Below are positions 34,008-45,813 of a stretch of DNA of 64,000 nt, in pieces. The notes below the pieces were generated by a model that worked only from the letters and a program-made list of their open reading frames with translations, did no database searches and had not been told where the DNA came from. Numbering within the stretch: the stretch's first letter is position 1; each line of letters begins with the position of its first letter. Made by a program: the position numbers and the translations under genes. The DNA comes from Coniella vitis (Eukaryota > Ascomycota > Sordariomycetes > Diaporthales > Schizoparmaceae), in assembly GCA_011317545.1 (NCBI GenBank), contig WUJK01000001.1, positions 3,329,001 to 3,393,000 of the forward strand, given 5' to 3'.

Positions 34008-37000
34008 GACGTGATTCGCGGTCTGGCGTAGATGTGAAGCTCATAAGGCTTCGTGTCGGAATTTGCAGGAGGCGCGTCGACAGGCTGGAGGTAGGTAGGG
34101 AGCGGCCTCTGGGGATTGGTATTGTCGCGACTATTAGCAGAGAAGCTCATCCCCTGTAGGTGGCTGGCTCATGTTGCAAGTCTGGGAGACTTCTGGATGC
34201 TGGGTGCCGGATGATGCTTGTTTGCGTTGGGGACTCGACAGATTCCGAAGGAGTGGAGCGGTTTTCACATGGCAATCTGGCACGAAACAATTGCGTACTA
34301 CTGGAGTCGAGTTGACCAGTACAAGCAGCAAAGTACCCACCTCGGAGCCACAGCTCTCCCTGTCACTCAGCCCTGCTGGGGGTTTGATCTCGCAGATTCG
34401 GTCATGCTTATCGATAAGAGCAGACACAGTAGCTTGCAGAACCCCAAATATCAAAAACTACCTACCTGTGTTTGGAAGCCAGCTAGTGTGCTATACATAG
34501 TATGCCAAGTGGACAATAATATGGCATTTCCAAGACGGCTAGTCGAGATATTCTTCAAGATTCACACTGGATTGTTCCAAGCTACACCTGTCCCTTGTAA
34601 GATGTATGAAACATTAGCACTAACAGGCTGCTGAACTACAAGTTGAAGAGGAAACATCATCTAGCAAGAATATATGCACCATCCCAACAGCTTCAAAGAG
34701 TATAGATATTAGACAGTCTATACTCTTGGACTGCAGAATCCTGATTGGCTCACAAAATAGTTGCAGAATATTCAGCAGCAATTCACCTTTCATCTTGCAG
34801 CCAAGGCCAGCACAGCCACAGATTTCACACTCGACAAGACGAGTAAAAGAGTAACGGGGAGAACAAATGAAGGAAAGGAAGAAAAATCAATACGAGCGCT
34901 GGGGCGGTATCCGAAGTCGGCTCATCGCAGCCAAACCGTGATCATATATACTATGTAGAATTGGCCGGTGATGTCACGGTCTGGCTCGAGGTGGGCAAGC
35001 TGGCGGCTTTCGTGGCTCGACGCAATACGAGAAGCCATACTATGTATAGCCTTTGGTGTGTTTTCAGCAGGCTCTTAGTTGTGGCTGTTGGCAAACAAGC
35101 GTCGAGGTGTCCAATTCGTGACGTCGTTCCCACTTTCGATCCACAGGATGCTCTAGCAACGGTATTGTCTGTGCTACCAGGCTACGTACCGTGACAGACA
35201 GTAGGGAGATGACAGTAGTGGTATAGCTTTATCATTGTGACGGGATGCTCTTGACAAACCACCTGGAAACAAAGGCTCGGAGCCTGCACTCCTATGTTCA
35301 ATAGCCATCCATCCCAAGAGAACAAGACAAGACGGAATATATTCTGCGATAATCGACGCAGTCAATTGAACCAGCCAAATGATAGGAGAAGGCATCATTC
35401 GAAACGGATGGCACCCATCCATGCCAACTGTATTCTGTGGTTCTGTGGTTGCGGCGTAGTCCGAATTGAGCCACATGGCTGCAGCTGCTGTTGGGTTCTG
35501 AGATCATAGGTAGTACTTCTTGGCCCCTGTCTACCGTATCCACTTTTGCGGGTACGGCTTGCTCGGGATGCTCCAGCGCGCCTTGCAGCAGGCAGCTGGC
35601 GGCGGCGGACGAGGTGCGGGGGCTACTGAATACGAGCCGCCGGACGAAGGCAACCAGGCAATCTGAAGCACTAGCGCAATGCTATGCTGTAGACTGGGCC
35701 GATAAGGCCTACAAGCAACTCCAACAAGAGAGAATTTTGGGACTGTAGATCTCATATGACGAGGCGCTTCAACTGACAGTGCTTTTGCTTAACGCTTGGG
35801 CATAGTACCTTCCTTCTCATAGTATCTGCACTCGCTATGATGCCTTAGGTATCTGGACACATATTATGTACATGTGAAATGTACCGCTTCCTAGGTAGAT
35901 GTTGGTGTTTGTGAACAATTGCCTCTTACATAGTACAAGCACCAATCTACAAATACTATGCAAGTATTTCGGATTATTTGCTGTACTCTGTAAACTGCTC
36001 GCCTGCCCGCCGTTCCATTGACGAGCCATGTACTATGTACTATGTAGACCGGCAGACCATGTCTGAAGGAGTGGGAATGTATCAGATCGGATTCGCGACC
36101 GCAGCCTGCGTTTTTGCCCAGTACAGCGCCACGGAGTCTGATTGGGCCAGCTGCAAGCATACAACGGTCTTGATGCAGGCTTCTTCTGCAAGCACTCCAG
36201 GTGTTTGAAGCCCCTGCTGCACCTTGCAATCTTTTGTATTTTATATCGTAATCAGTGATATGTAGCTTCGTTGACTCGGGGGGTACGGTCGGATGCAGCG
36301 CGTCGCCCTGGAGGCCCATGCCGAAGCTGGCAGTTCAGGCACCCTTGGCAGGTTTTTCCAGGGTTGCCAGGGGCCCTGAAGCCAGCTCATCAGCCCAGCT
36401 GAAAGGGCCGCTAGCAGCACCCGCTGACTTGACTAGTGGATAGTAGATCTGGGACCACGCCGTGGCGATGTACAGCCTCCTTTCTCACCACCAGCTTCCT
36501 TGGCGTTGGGGCCAGTTGGGCCAGTCTATATCTTATCCTGCTTGTACTATAATAGTATTAAGGCTGCCGATCGCCCTCTTCGTGTTGTGTTGTGCTGTGG
36601 GAGAAATAAGGCAGGACCCGTCCACGAACGCTAAAGAGGAAGGAAGAGGCTATCGGGCTGTCTTTCCACGTTGCATCGTACGTTGAAGCCAGCCAACCTT
36701 TTTTGGTTGCCATTCGCTCACCACACGCTTTCGTTTTTGACCTACCAAGCTGCGTACCCATCGCCGGCCTATTCTTTCCGGCCAGTCTGCATCCAGCGTG
36801 TACTCACCGGCCTCAGCATACCGCCCTGCCCTGCCTTGGTTTTCTGGGATCCCCTCTTTTGCCGACCCAACCAGCCAGGAGGCGATTACGACGAGCCTTT
36901 ACGTGGCCGAGCACTGCACAGTTTCTGACCTTGGTCACCATCTTTCTGGCTCGCATCCCTGTGTCTGTGTGCGCTTTCGCAGCCCGCTTTTGGAACGGGT

Positions 37001-37531
37001 GTCTCGGTGTCTCTCTACTCTGGCCTCTGGCTCTTTGCCCGGATCCTGTTGCATCTCTCAGCAAACTCAGCAGACTCACATCAGCAGACTCAGCAAGCTC
37101 TCAGCTACAAGGAACTACCCATTTACCTCTGTGCTCGGGGTTTCACGTCGTCACATCAGTGCGCTGCACCGTTATACTTTGGCCACCACTCTTGGTACCT
37201 TTTGGCCGATTGCACCAAAACCCACACCGCAGGCCATCGGACCCAGCGCCATGCAGCTCTAGTACTTTCTAGACGCCCAAACTACCCTTTTTGGTAGATC
37301 TTTTATCGACTTTGGCCATCCCATCTACCGCCTTCTGGCACGCAAGAGGAAGACAAGAAAAAAAGAGCCTCCTCTTCCCCGTGTCCCACTTGACGGCACC
37401 TCCTTTCCGCGCTTGCCGATCCCACCAGACTCGGGCTAAACCCGCTCGGCCGCTCCCTTGTCTTGTTCCTGTCTTTTTGATTCACTACAATACAATACAA
37501 GAACAATACACCACCACACCCGCCGCCCACT
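34008..37531. other. 3.5-kb non-coding region
   Basis: No supported gene. It contains the hairpin at 34696-34727, short TACTATGTA repeats near 36030-36050, and from about 36650 a pyrimidine-rich stretch that looks like a long leader of the Ser/Thr-rich gene. A 189-codon frame (36703-37272) in this leader has no protein-like features. Confidence 0.45.
34696..34727. repeat. Perfect 11-bp inverted repeat with 10-nt loop
   Basis: AAGAGTATAGA at 34696-34706 is repeated inverted at 34717-34727. It lies in non-coding DNA about 690 bp upstream of the SEC59 start. Confidence 0.75.
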
Positions 37532-39180
37532 ATGGTCCCTCCGGCCTTTGCTTCCGCAAAACACGTCGAGGACCTCGGTGCAGATTTACTGTCCACGGCC
37601 GACCAGGAGAAGCAGCGCTTTATAGAGAGGGAACAGGACCAGGACTGCCAGGATCGCCAGGACCGTCAGGACCTGTACCCAGACCAGCTTCAGGACAAGG
37701 AATCCGGTTTAGCGCAACTCGACAAGACAAAGCAGCGAAAGCGACGAGCCATGGCGTTCGCACCGAGAATCATGGTCGCACTGCTCCTATGCTGCTTCAT
37801 GGCTCTGGGTCTTGCCTCGACAGGAGTCATCCAGCCTTGCCATCACGCTGAGGCTGGAAGCGCTGAGCAGGTTGCCAACCAAGGCCAATCCTCGAGACTA
37901 TCCTCGCTGCTTGGCGGCAACGACATCCGCGAGCTGTTGGAGCGCTTCTCGTCCCACGCTCGGGAACAGCTTGGTAAGCGACAGACAGACAATGCCACGA
38001 CCACTGCAACAAGTGTCACTACTGCTGCAACGACAGTCCTGTCGTCGTCCACCGTGGCGACCGTCACTGCCAGCAGTTCGTCCGAGTCGGCTTCATCGAC
38101 AAGCGTCACTTCTGCTTCTACCACATCTGCGGTGCAAACTACCCAGACAACTCCAATTTCAACGAGCGCAGCCTCAACGACGGTGGTGCAAACCACTACC
38201 CAGGCCGTCACAGAAACTTCCCAGGCCACAACGACAACTCTCTCTATAAAAAGTGCTGCTTCTTCTAGTACGTCGTCCTCAGAATCTGTCGCTGCCACAT
38301 CTACCTCCTCTACTGCCCCTACCACAACGACACAGACATCTGATGTTGTTATTCCGAGCACCACAACTTCCTCCCTTTCTTCACTAAGTCAGTCTTCTTC
38401 AAAATCTTCATCTTCCTCCATTATTTCCACAAGCACATCTTCTATCTCTACCGTTTCTACATCTACATCCACTTCTTCCGAGACGATTTCCACCGTTACC
38501 CAATCGACCACCACGGGTACATACCCCCTGTTCTGATTTCTTGCGTTTTTCTTATTTTTGGTGTTCTTTAAACTATCAACCCATGCGCATCATACGAAAC
38601 CTCCTCCCCGCCCCTTTCCCCCCCCCCCCCCAAAAAAAAGAAGAAGAAGAAAAAGAAAGGAAGACCACCTCCCGCCGAGCAAGGACACAAGAGTGCACTA
38701 TATGTTGCAAACCTGTCCAGACTACATGCCTCCAGGCATATCACAACATTGTCACTCAGTCATGACGACCTCAAGAAAACCAAATACAATCAACGCAATC
38801 ACTAACGATTTCTCACAGCTTCCACAACAACCAGCCAAGACACCACCCTTACGACCCAAACCTCATCCACTAAATCAAGCCAAAGCACCAACAAAGCTAC
38901 AACGTCGGCTGCCTCGAGCTCTTCGGGCTCCTCGAGCTCCTCGAGCTCCTCGCCATCCTCGACTCTAGTCACCGCTACCTTGACCTCCACCTTACCTGAC
39001 GGCGGCGTCTCGGTTGTCACTAGGACCTCTTACTCGTACGTCAATGCCGCTGGCGCCACAGGCACCTCGACCACGCCCACTGCCAGTCTGCAGACGGAGG
39101 GCGCTGCGGCTCAGGGCAAGCCGCTCACGCCTGGGCTTGCTGTAGCTGGCGCGGGGCTGTTGTTGCTCCAGTACCTGTGA
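37532..39180 (+). CDS. Ser/Thr-rich GPI-anchored cell wall protein
   Basis: Two exons, 37532-38516 and 38819-39180 (302-nt intron with CACTAAC and TTTCTCACAG), give 448 residues. Seen: a charged Gln/Asp/Arg-rich segment (1-73), then a signal-peptide-like run starting at Met74 (MAFAPRIMVALLLCCFMALG), a Kex2-type LGKR site near 149, about 250 residues almost purely Ser, Thr, Ala and Val, and a C-terminal GPI signal (small residues followed by LAVAGAGLLLLQYL). Known: such proteins are heavily O-mannosylated and wall-linked. The internal ATG at 37751 would give a conventional secretory precursor, so the true start is open. The intron contains a C12 run next to an A/G-rich run. Confidence 0.85.
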
Positions 39181-40437
39181 TTGCGGCCAATTCACACCAC
39201 TACACCCAGACGCACACATACGCACACACATGACTTTCATCCGACATATGATGGCATTTTGACCTCTTTCCTATGATTTCGAATTTCCGAATACATTGGC
39301 AGCGGCGCACTTTGTGAATAACGGCGGATTGCTTCCCAATATCTTGTTCCTTCCTTTTTTTTCCTACACCTTTGTTTGCAAACACTAATAGAAGGTGGGT
39401 TTGCTGCGTCTTGGTTCATTTTGCATAGCGAATTTTTGTTTTTGTGGAAACAGCGGGATACGGCGGCAAACAGTATCGGACCACTCCTTATGATACCCCA
39501 TATAGAACACGCGGACAACACCCGGACATGGACATGAAGTACACAAAAGAGTTTTCAAAAAAGAAAAACACGAGGGGAATGTACCAAGAGTTTTAATGTC
39601 CAATATAATACAGAGCTTGAGAGCACAGTCTATGGATTGGAACTAGTCTTGCATTGTGTTACGGATTATTTTGTTCTCATTTTCTTGCCGTGGTCTATGC
39701 ACAAATGAACGCTTCGGCCTGACGTTCGTACTGTAGCAGAAACGCTTCTTTCCGTTAGTAATACGGATATGTTGTTCTGGCCTGAGGAAGATATACCGTA
39801 GGGCAAGTGACAGGACTTCCTAATGAACCTCAGAACTCTTTTCTTTCTTACTCTTTGGATTGATATTGGGCCGCGAGTTGGTCATACTGCGTTTCTTGGA
39901 TGATACGACGCATTGTCCCGAACTATAGCCCGCTTATTCCGTGGGCCTTTTGACGTTGTTTGTCGTCTCCCAAGCCAGTTACAAAGCGTCTGCGCATTGT
40001 GGTTTTCTTTTGCCGGTCAATGGTGATGCAGCAGGTAGACAAGAGAATATCGCCTGTCAATCAGATCCGCCAAAAAGGAAAGTAACAACCAAGAATTAAG
40101 GTAAAAGTACCGATACTCAGGGTGATCTGTTGCTGCTGTTGAGAGTAGGCGAGCAGATACCCCAATCGTCGAAGTCTCAATCCACGCACGAAAAAATGGC
40201 GGCTTCTGAAGTTTTGTTTGAGAAAGCTCGCTAATATTTTCCTGTCTTCTTTGGGCGTCGTAGAGGAAGCAAAATGTTGCAAATGCAAGCATAACACATG
40301 CGAAAAGCAATGTTGCTTTCCTCAGCACAGCTAGACCATCAAAACCCCAAACATATTTTCCTGCACTTTTCCCTTTATTTGAGACGTTGTTGCAAACTGT
40401 TGTTGATAGCGGTGATGATTTTGTCCAACATCTTGCA
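39181..40437. other. Intergenic region
   Basis: 1.26 kb, convergent. One minus-strand frame at 40017-40328 begins with GTG and has a hydrophobic start, but nothing else supports it. Confidence 0.45.
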
Positions 40438-40867
40438 TTAACCAGGGCCGATTTTAGGCATATCGTGATGTTCGCTCAGCTTGGACAAATACGTATTGAG
40501 TTCCTCGACGCGCTCCTTGTGCGTCTTGAGCAGCTCTGGTCGCGCATTCGCTTGCTCCGACAGTTCGAGCAGTTTTTTTCCGGCGCGCTTCTTCGAAGCG
40601 CCGCTCTGTTTCCGTCTTGCGGCTCTTGGATCCACGATCGTCGTTGTCGCTGGCGAGAGCACGATCCTCCTCTTCTTTTTCTGTGGCAGGGTCTTCGGGC
40701 AGAGCATCCTTGCGCTTGGAGGATGAAGTAGACGACTCGCCGCCCGTTGACAGATTTTTCTCGAGATCGCTCTTGCCCGTCTTCTTCTTTTTGGGTTTCT
40801 TCACCTTGGCACCTTTGATCCGGAGTGCGCCGCCCGCGGACGCGGACGTATATTCGTCAGAAGGCAT
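40438..40867 (-). CDS. FAM32A homologue (DUF1754) with an apparent frameshift
   Basis: The N-terminal part starts at 40867 (MPSDEYTSASAGG) with the Lys-rich KGAKVKKPKKKKTGK typical of the family and runs to ERRFEEARRKK. The conserved C-terminal part (KTHKERVEELN... ending KIGPG) lies in another frame, down to 40438. The switch falls at a run of seven A (40572-40578 on the + strand as T7); reading through needs one A fewer. No GT...AG intron can bridge it. Both parts look conserved, so a base-call error in the homopolymer is the simplest cause. A true null allele or programmed +1 shift is less likely. Human FAM32A is a nuclear, spliceosome-associated factor. Confidence 0.75.
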
Positions 40868-42013
40868 TTTTTTTTTCCTGCTCCCTGCGCGAAGGGCGGG
40901 AGCTTGACCAAGAGCTCGGCTCGAGGAGTCGTTGCGAACCCCGGGAGAAGCGAGCGAGGGGGAAATGTCCTGGTGTGCGCGACAATTTTGAGAAGCAAAG
41001 GAAAAGGGACCGAGACAGACCCAAGGCCAGCGGGTACAGGTCACCCGCTTCTGACTGGCAGGCAGTGATCAAGCTACCAAGCTTATGTAAACAATGCCCC
41101 ACTCATCTGGGCCCGCATACAAAAAGCTTCGCGCGCGGCCACAATCTTTGACTTTTGGTTTCTTCCTTTTCTCTTCTTCAGATCAAAAAGTATTTAGGAG
41201 AAGCCACGACCGTCACCTCGATATCTACAGTGCCGTGTTGCCATGTTTTCTTCGGAAAACCCTCCGGAGATGAACCATTTTTATCCTTGATTAGGAAGTC
41301 TCGCACTCTGCACTCTGTGGGTGTGAGATGCCAATGACGGGAGACATACCATTCTGTTCAAGCTGTACGGATTTCGACAGGTGCGCGTAAACTGCACTGC
41401 GCCCGCGCGGAACGCGATAGCGAAATGAGCAGAATATTATGCACACGTATTTAGGCATGCGCTTGCTCGAGCAAATGAAGCTCGGCTTGGACTCGCGATA
41501 GAATTTGCGTTCTGAAAGCGAGAGGCAATGGCACAGTGAAGAGCAGAGCCTTCGACTACCTAGGTACTTGCACTTCTTGAGCTTGACCTTTGTAATGACC
41601 AGAATTGTGGTGTATGAGCCTGTTCGGCTCTTGTAGACGCCTGATTTTTCTCCATTCCATTTTTTGAGGCTATCGAGCCAGAACTGTCTCGGTGGAGGAG
41701 GTCACGCTGGCGTCGCGTGCATAAATACTGACCGTATGTCTCGGTTTTTCCCCTCCAGTGTGGGTTCTATTAATAGTGGCCACGGCTGAGAAGGAGTCGC
41801 TCGGTCTGAGGCAGCGTTCAAAGTAACGAAGGTGACTGATTCCCGTGATGAAATCTCTTCTGTAGTAATATCGACTCAGTGGGCAGATGTTGGAAAGCCC
41901 TGCAAGCATGATATCTTGTCTTGCATGACAGTGACACACATTACCAGTGCTATTGAAGCAGGGAGAGGGAGAAGGAGAAGGAGCAAAAGTGTCCTTGACT
42001 GGGTGACAAGTCG
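40868..42013. other. Intergenic region
   Basis: 1.15 kb; no supported gene. It contains a CTACCTAGGTAC-type motif near 41563. Confidence 0.45.
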
Positions 42014-42184
42014 ATGATGATACGTGTATTCATGTTGACTACATTCCTCGTTTGGTTGGGACGGGTGGCGTTTGTCCATCCTGTGATGCATAAAGAAGCC
42101 TTTGCCTCCCTCGTTGCTGATGTTGCAGGTTCAATTGCTTTGGCGTGGCTGTTGCTTGTGCCTTTACAGTATGTCTTCGCGTAA
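42014..42184 (+). CDS. Possible hydrophobic micro-ORF or signal-peptide exon
   Basis: 56 codons starting with two ATGs and carrying a secretory-type start (RVFMLTTFLVWLG). A second hydrophobic run lies near the end. It could be the first exon of the small secreted protein model just downstream, or spurious. No splice joining the two could be chosen with confidence. Confidence 0.2.
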   Translation: MMIRVFMLTTFLVWLGRVAFVHPVMHKEAFASLVADVAGSIALAWLLLVPLQYVFA

Positions 42185-42293
42185 CCGATGAAGCTCTTAT
42201 TATCGAGTCCTTGGATTTCGAGTTGGCCGTTGGAAATCTTTTTTAGTATTTTGTTGGCCAGCCTGTTTCTGTTCTTTCCACGCATTTAGTCGC

Positions 42294-42950
42294 ATGATGA
42301 TGGGTAAGGGTTCATCGTGAGTTTCCCGTCGTCGTGGTGTCAGCTGACAAGGAAAATACCAGTGCTAAAAACTGAATACTCTCTCTGCAAACAGATCCGA
42401 ACATCTACTTGACACAGCCCTACATTCGCCCTCCTTTACCACCGAGTACTACTTCACCGCACAAGTAGCCAGTCCGACCGCCGAGTGGCTCGCATCCTAC
42501 ACGGCTCAGCAAGTCTGCACCGGCTATCCAGCGACCTGGACAGTGTTGTCAACTGTCCCATCTGGCTTTGTCACCACTGTCATCACCTGCGAACGCGTGC
42601 AGCTTGCTGACACAGGCCATCACATGTCCCGTTATCTTGCCTTTGAGTGTGCATCGCCAGCAAGATGACCTTCTGCGGGTTTGGGGAAGTGGCGTCAATA
42701 TCACAACACTGCGACAGCAGAAGCGGCATTGAGACCTGGTGAAAGAGTCCAAGGCGAAGGCGGCAATGGCAATGGCGGCAGCAAGTGGTGGCCAGGCACG
42801 CTACTAACACAAACGGGGTCACCGACGGGCCACTATATGCTTTCTGCCCCATCAGTTTATGTCCAGGGTGCTGCGGCGACGGTGGTTCCCAACTCTAAGT
42901 GGTGTTTGAGTGCAGTCAGTCTTATGGTCACTTTTTGGAGCTGGTATTGA
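42294..42950 (+). CDS. Candidate small secreted/GPI-type protein, multi-exon, uncertain model
   Basis: Exon pieces look protein-like. A short start (ATG at 42294 to 42316) precedes a strong GTGAGT donor, and the next exon begins at 42395 after CAAACAG. That exon reads TTEYYFTAQVASPTAEWLAS and later VPSGFVTTVITCE, with one frame kept through to a stop-containing stretch near 42596-42686 that is probably a second intron. The last exon, in the same frame, is Gly/Asn-rich and ends with a hydrophobic tail (CLSAVSLMVTFWSWY) resembling a GPI signal. The real N-terminus may come from an upstream exon near 42014. No family is recognised. Confidence 0.4.
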
Positions 42951-43269
42951 CAACAAGCATATGTATCTTTCCATAGGATAGCCCTCGAAACTGAAGGTAC
43001 GCTTTGAGATGGGGCCTTTCCAAGCTTTGACTTTCATTGTTTGTGATGATATCTGATGCTTCTCATTAGCGAGCCTGTCCGTAATATATACATATGCCTG
43101 GCTTGAGCGAACACCATCCAGCCATGGGTGGCTCTTGGAACATGCCCCTTTCCTTGCCTCGATACTGCGAACCACGACTTCCTGCGCCAAGTGGAGAATG
43201 GTTTGCCTCTTGCTCGCATCATTTTGCACCTCAAATTCGTTTGATGCGAACCATTGATGATCGGTCGCA
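42951..43269. other. Convergent spacer
   Basis: 319 bp, no coding signal. Confidence 0.45.
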
Positions 43270-43709
43270 TCACTCATCCGCGGCCTTCAGGTCCTCCGGC
43301 TTGCTCCCGTGCTGCGCCCGGACAAACTCCTCGATGTGGCTATCATGATGGGGGCGCACCGGTGGAACGGAGTCCGGAATCTTGCCAGTCTTATTATCCT
43401 CCTCTGGAGCCTTGCTGCCGCCCCCTATGAAACTTTCGGCACCTGGAACGTATTGCGCGACTGGGTATTGCCAATCTGGTAAGCCTCTGTCTTTTTTTTT
43501 TTTTTTTTTTTTCAGGCTCAAGGGAAGCAGGAAAAAAGCAATGGATAATTACCCTTTTCCACAATTTGTGTCACCACGCCAGGTTTGTTCTGAATAGAAT
43601 CTTGGTTGGGGTATCTGGCCTTGTCGGCTGCCTCGTCTAGACGCTCCTTGTAGCTGAGGTCGGCGGCGGCCTCGCTTCCTTGGTGGTTGGGGGCTTGGCT
43701 GGAAGACAT
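43270..43709 (-). CDS. Small hydrophilic conserved-type protein, unknown function
   Basis: Two exons, 43709-43553 and 43484-43270 (68-nt intron), give 123 residues. The intron contains a T21 run on the + strand (A21 in the transcript), unusual between branch site and acceptor. The protein is polar and predicted disordered, with SYKERLDEAADKARYP, VVTQIVEKGLPDWQYPVAQYVPGAES across the join (in two parts), and an acidic end. The clean reading frame join and compositional character support a real gene. No domain is recognised. Confidence 0.65.
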
Positions 43710-44346
43710 CTTAATAGTCCGAAGAAGCAGTATGGTCAACAATCAGCAGTGTTGTAAGATGAATGGGTTGTCCCTCTGGAACTACAAAATTGAGACGTGA
43801 ATGAAGCCATATTTACTGGGTTCCAGACTGGGGCTGAAGTTGTCAAGCAGCGTCTGACGTCACGTAACACCAACGCCCTGGGGCGCAATGTGCCTGCTGT
43901 TTTTGAGAGCTGATGAAACTCCAACAAAAAGACCACATTTGGCGCATATACACGCTTTGCTAATTGGATGAGTCTGCTTGGAATGCAGACCTAGACAGAT
44001 CCGCTACGCCACGGTAATAGAGTACATAGTACCTACAAGGACTCTACAAGTGTTTGGACATTCAGGTACATTGCGGGTCAGATATGACCGATTGGGCAGG
44101 TCTGACGGGGGAAATGCCGCTGCCTTTTTCAGAACTAGTGCCTGACCAACAACCAGCCGATTAGCGTGCCGACAACGGCCCGTTCCAGACGTCGCTTGTA
44201 TTTTCCCAAGTTGAAGTGCTGAGCATCGGATGACCTGCCATCTCACGTTCTTTATCTCAAGAACCTCTCTCTTTTCTGCAGACTTTTGTTCCTTTCCTAT
44301 TCGCCAGAACGCTCGAGATAGTCTTCATAGATCACATATACCGACC
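43710..44346. promoter_or_regulatory. Divergent promoter region
   Basis: 637 bp between two divergent start codons, no coding signal. Specific factor sites were not identified. Confidence 0.4.
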
Positions 44347-45521
44347 ATGGCGCCGATACCGATAACAATCATCACGGGCTTTCTCGGCTCCGGCAAGACA
44401 ACGCTCATCCTCAACCTCATCCCCCAGCTGCGTGCCACCAACCCAGACTATAAACTCGCCCTGCTCAAGAACGAATTCGGCGACCTGGCCATCGACTCGC
44501 AACTTGCCTCATCCAATGCCATCTCTGGCGTGCGCGAAATGCTCAATGGGTGCATCTGCTGCAATCTAGTCGGCCAGCTCGGCGAGGCCCTAGATGAGCT
44601 CCGCGCCCAGGTCGTGCCCGATCGCATCGTTGTCGAAACCTCCGGGTCTGCCTTCCCCGCTACGCTGGCCATGGAAGTCAACCGAATTGCGCGCCGCACG
44701 GGCGAATATGTTCTCGACGGCGTTGTCAGCGTCATCGATGTGGAAAACTGGCAAGGCTACGAAGATACGAGCGTTACGGCCAGGCTACAAGCAAAATACA
44801 CCGATTTGATCGTGTTCAACAAGTGAGTGGTTGTGTGATGCAGCATTGGGCGAAGGAGGTTGTTAAGAATGGAATATTGACCCCTGCCAACAGGTGGGAG
44901 AACTGTGATGAGCGAAGATTCGACCAGTGCCTCGACCGCGTAGGCGATCTCGAGGTCGACACAGCCTGGGTCAAGAGCGATAAAGGGCGTGTGCCCATGG
45001 GCATCATATTTGGAATCGACGGCGGCTTAGCACAAGCCATGTCCGAAGGCGCCGATCATTCTCATGACCACGCTCACGACCATGCCCATGCTCATGACTC
45101 CGGTCACCAGGCCGAAGTAGAAGTCTTGTCCATCGAACTCAATGGATCCAAAAACGCGATCGTCAATGCGGATAGTCTCCAAAAGCTACTCAAGGCAGCA
45201 CCAAAAGACGAGGTTTATCGCATAAAGGCCGTCCTGTCCACGTCGACGACCGTTAGAGGTTCGGACGAAGATATGTCCATTCCGACGCCGCCTCATCCCC
45301 ACTGCCGATTCATTCTGAATTGGGCGTTTGGCCGGTGGACCTTCACCTCTGTGCCAGAGGAAGTGGCGGAGCATGAGTCGAGCGGACAAAAGACTTTGAG
45401 GATGACCATGATACTAGCACCATATGAAAGCACCAAGTGGAAGAAGAAACTTGAAGCCGGTGGTCTGATAGAGCTAGACGGCGAGGATAAAGGTGAGCTA
45501 GTCGTCACCAAAATCGCATAA
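44347..45521 (+). CDS. COG0523/CobW-family GTPase metallochaperone (Zng1-like)
   Basis: Two exons, 44347-44822 and 44894-45521 (71-nt intron), give 367 residues. The ATG directly precedes the GTPase core. Seen: Walker A GFLGSGKTT, the family metal-binding motif GCICC (CxCC), the switch-region KNEFGDLAID, VVETSG, VIDVE, a guanine-specificity NK at the exon end, a His/Asp-rich stretch HSHDHAHDHAHAHD near 230, and the C-terminal CobW domain with FNWAFGRW-like ILNWAFGRWTFT. Known: eukaryotic relatives (Zng1) hand zinc to methionine aminopeptidase. The His-rich insert suggests zinc, but the client and metal are not shown. Confidence 0.92.
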
Positions 45522-45813
45522 GAAACACGACAGAATCACACTCCTGGACATCGACGATACACATAGAAATAGACCATGAACATCAAGGCACGTTAATTGA
45601 TAGACGACCTAACAAATACTCCTCGACGTATCGAGCAAAACCGATGCTATATCCCGCGACCACCCAGACCTATCCTACGATGCAAATAAAGTGCTTCAAC
45701 CATACATCAGCTCCTTTTCAACAGACGGGCCTCACACAGGCATCTGTCGAGGAACGCTTGATGTTCGATACCATGGCAGCAGCAACAAGCAGCATTTCTC
45801 TACCCATATTGAT

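Noticed and set aside
36703..37272. 189-codon + frame upstream of the wall protein
   Set aside because: Pyrimidine-rich leader DNA, no domain or signal, and overlaps other frames of equal quality.
40017..40328. 103-codon - frame with hydrophobic start
   Set aside because: Begins with GTG, no ATG, no conserved features.
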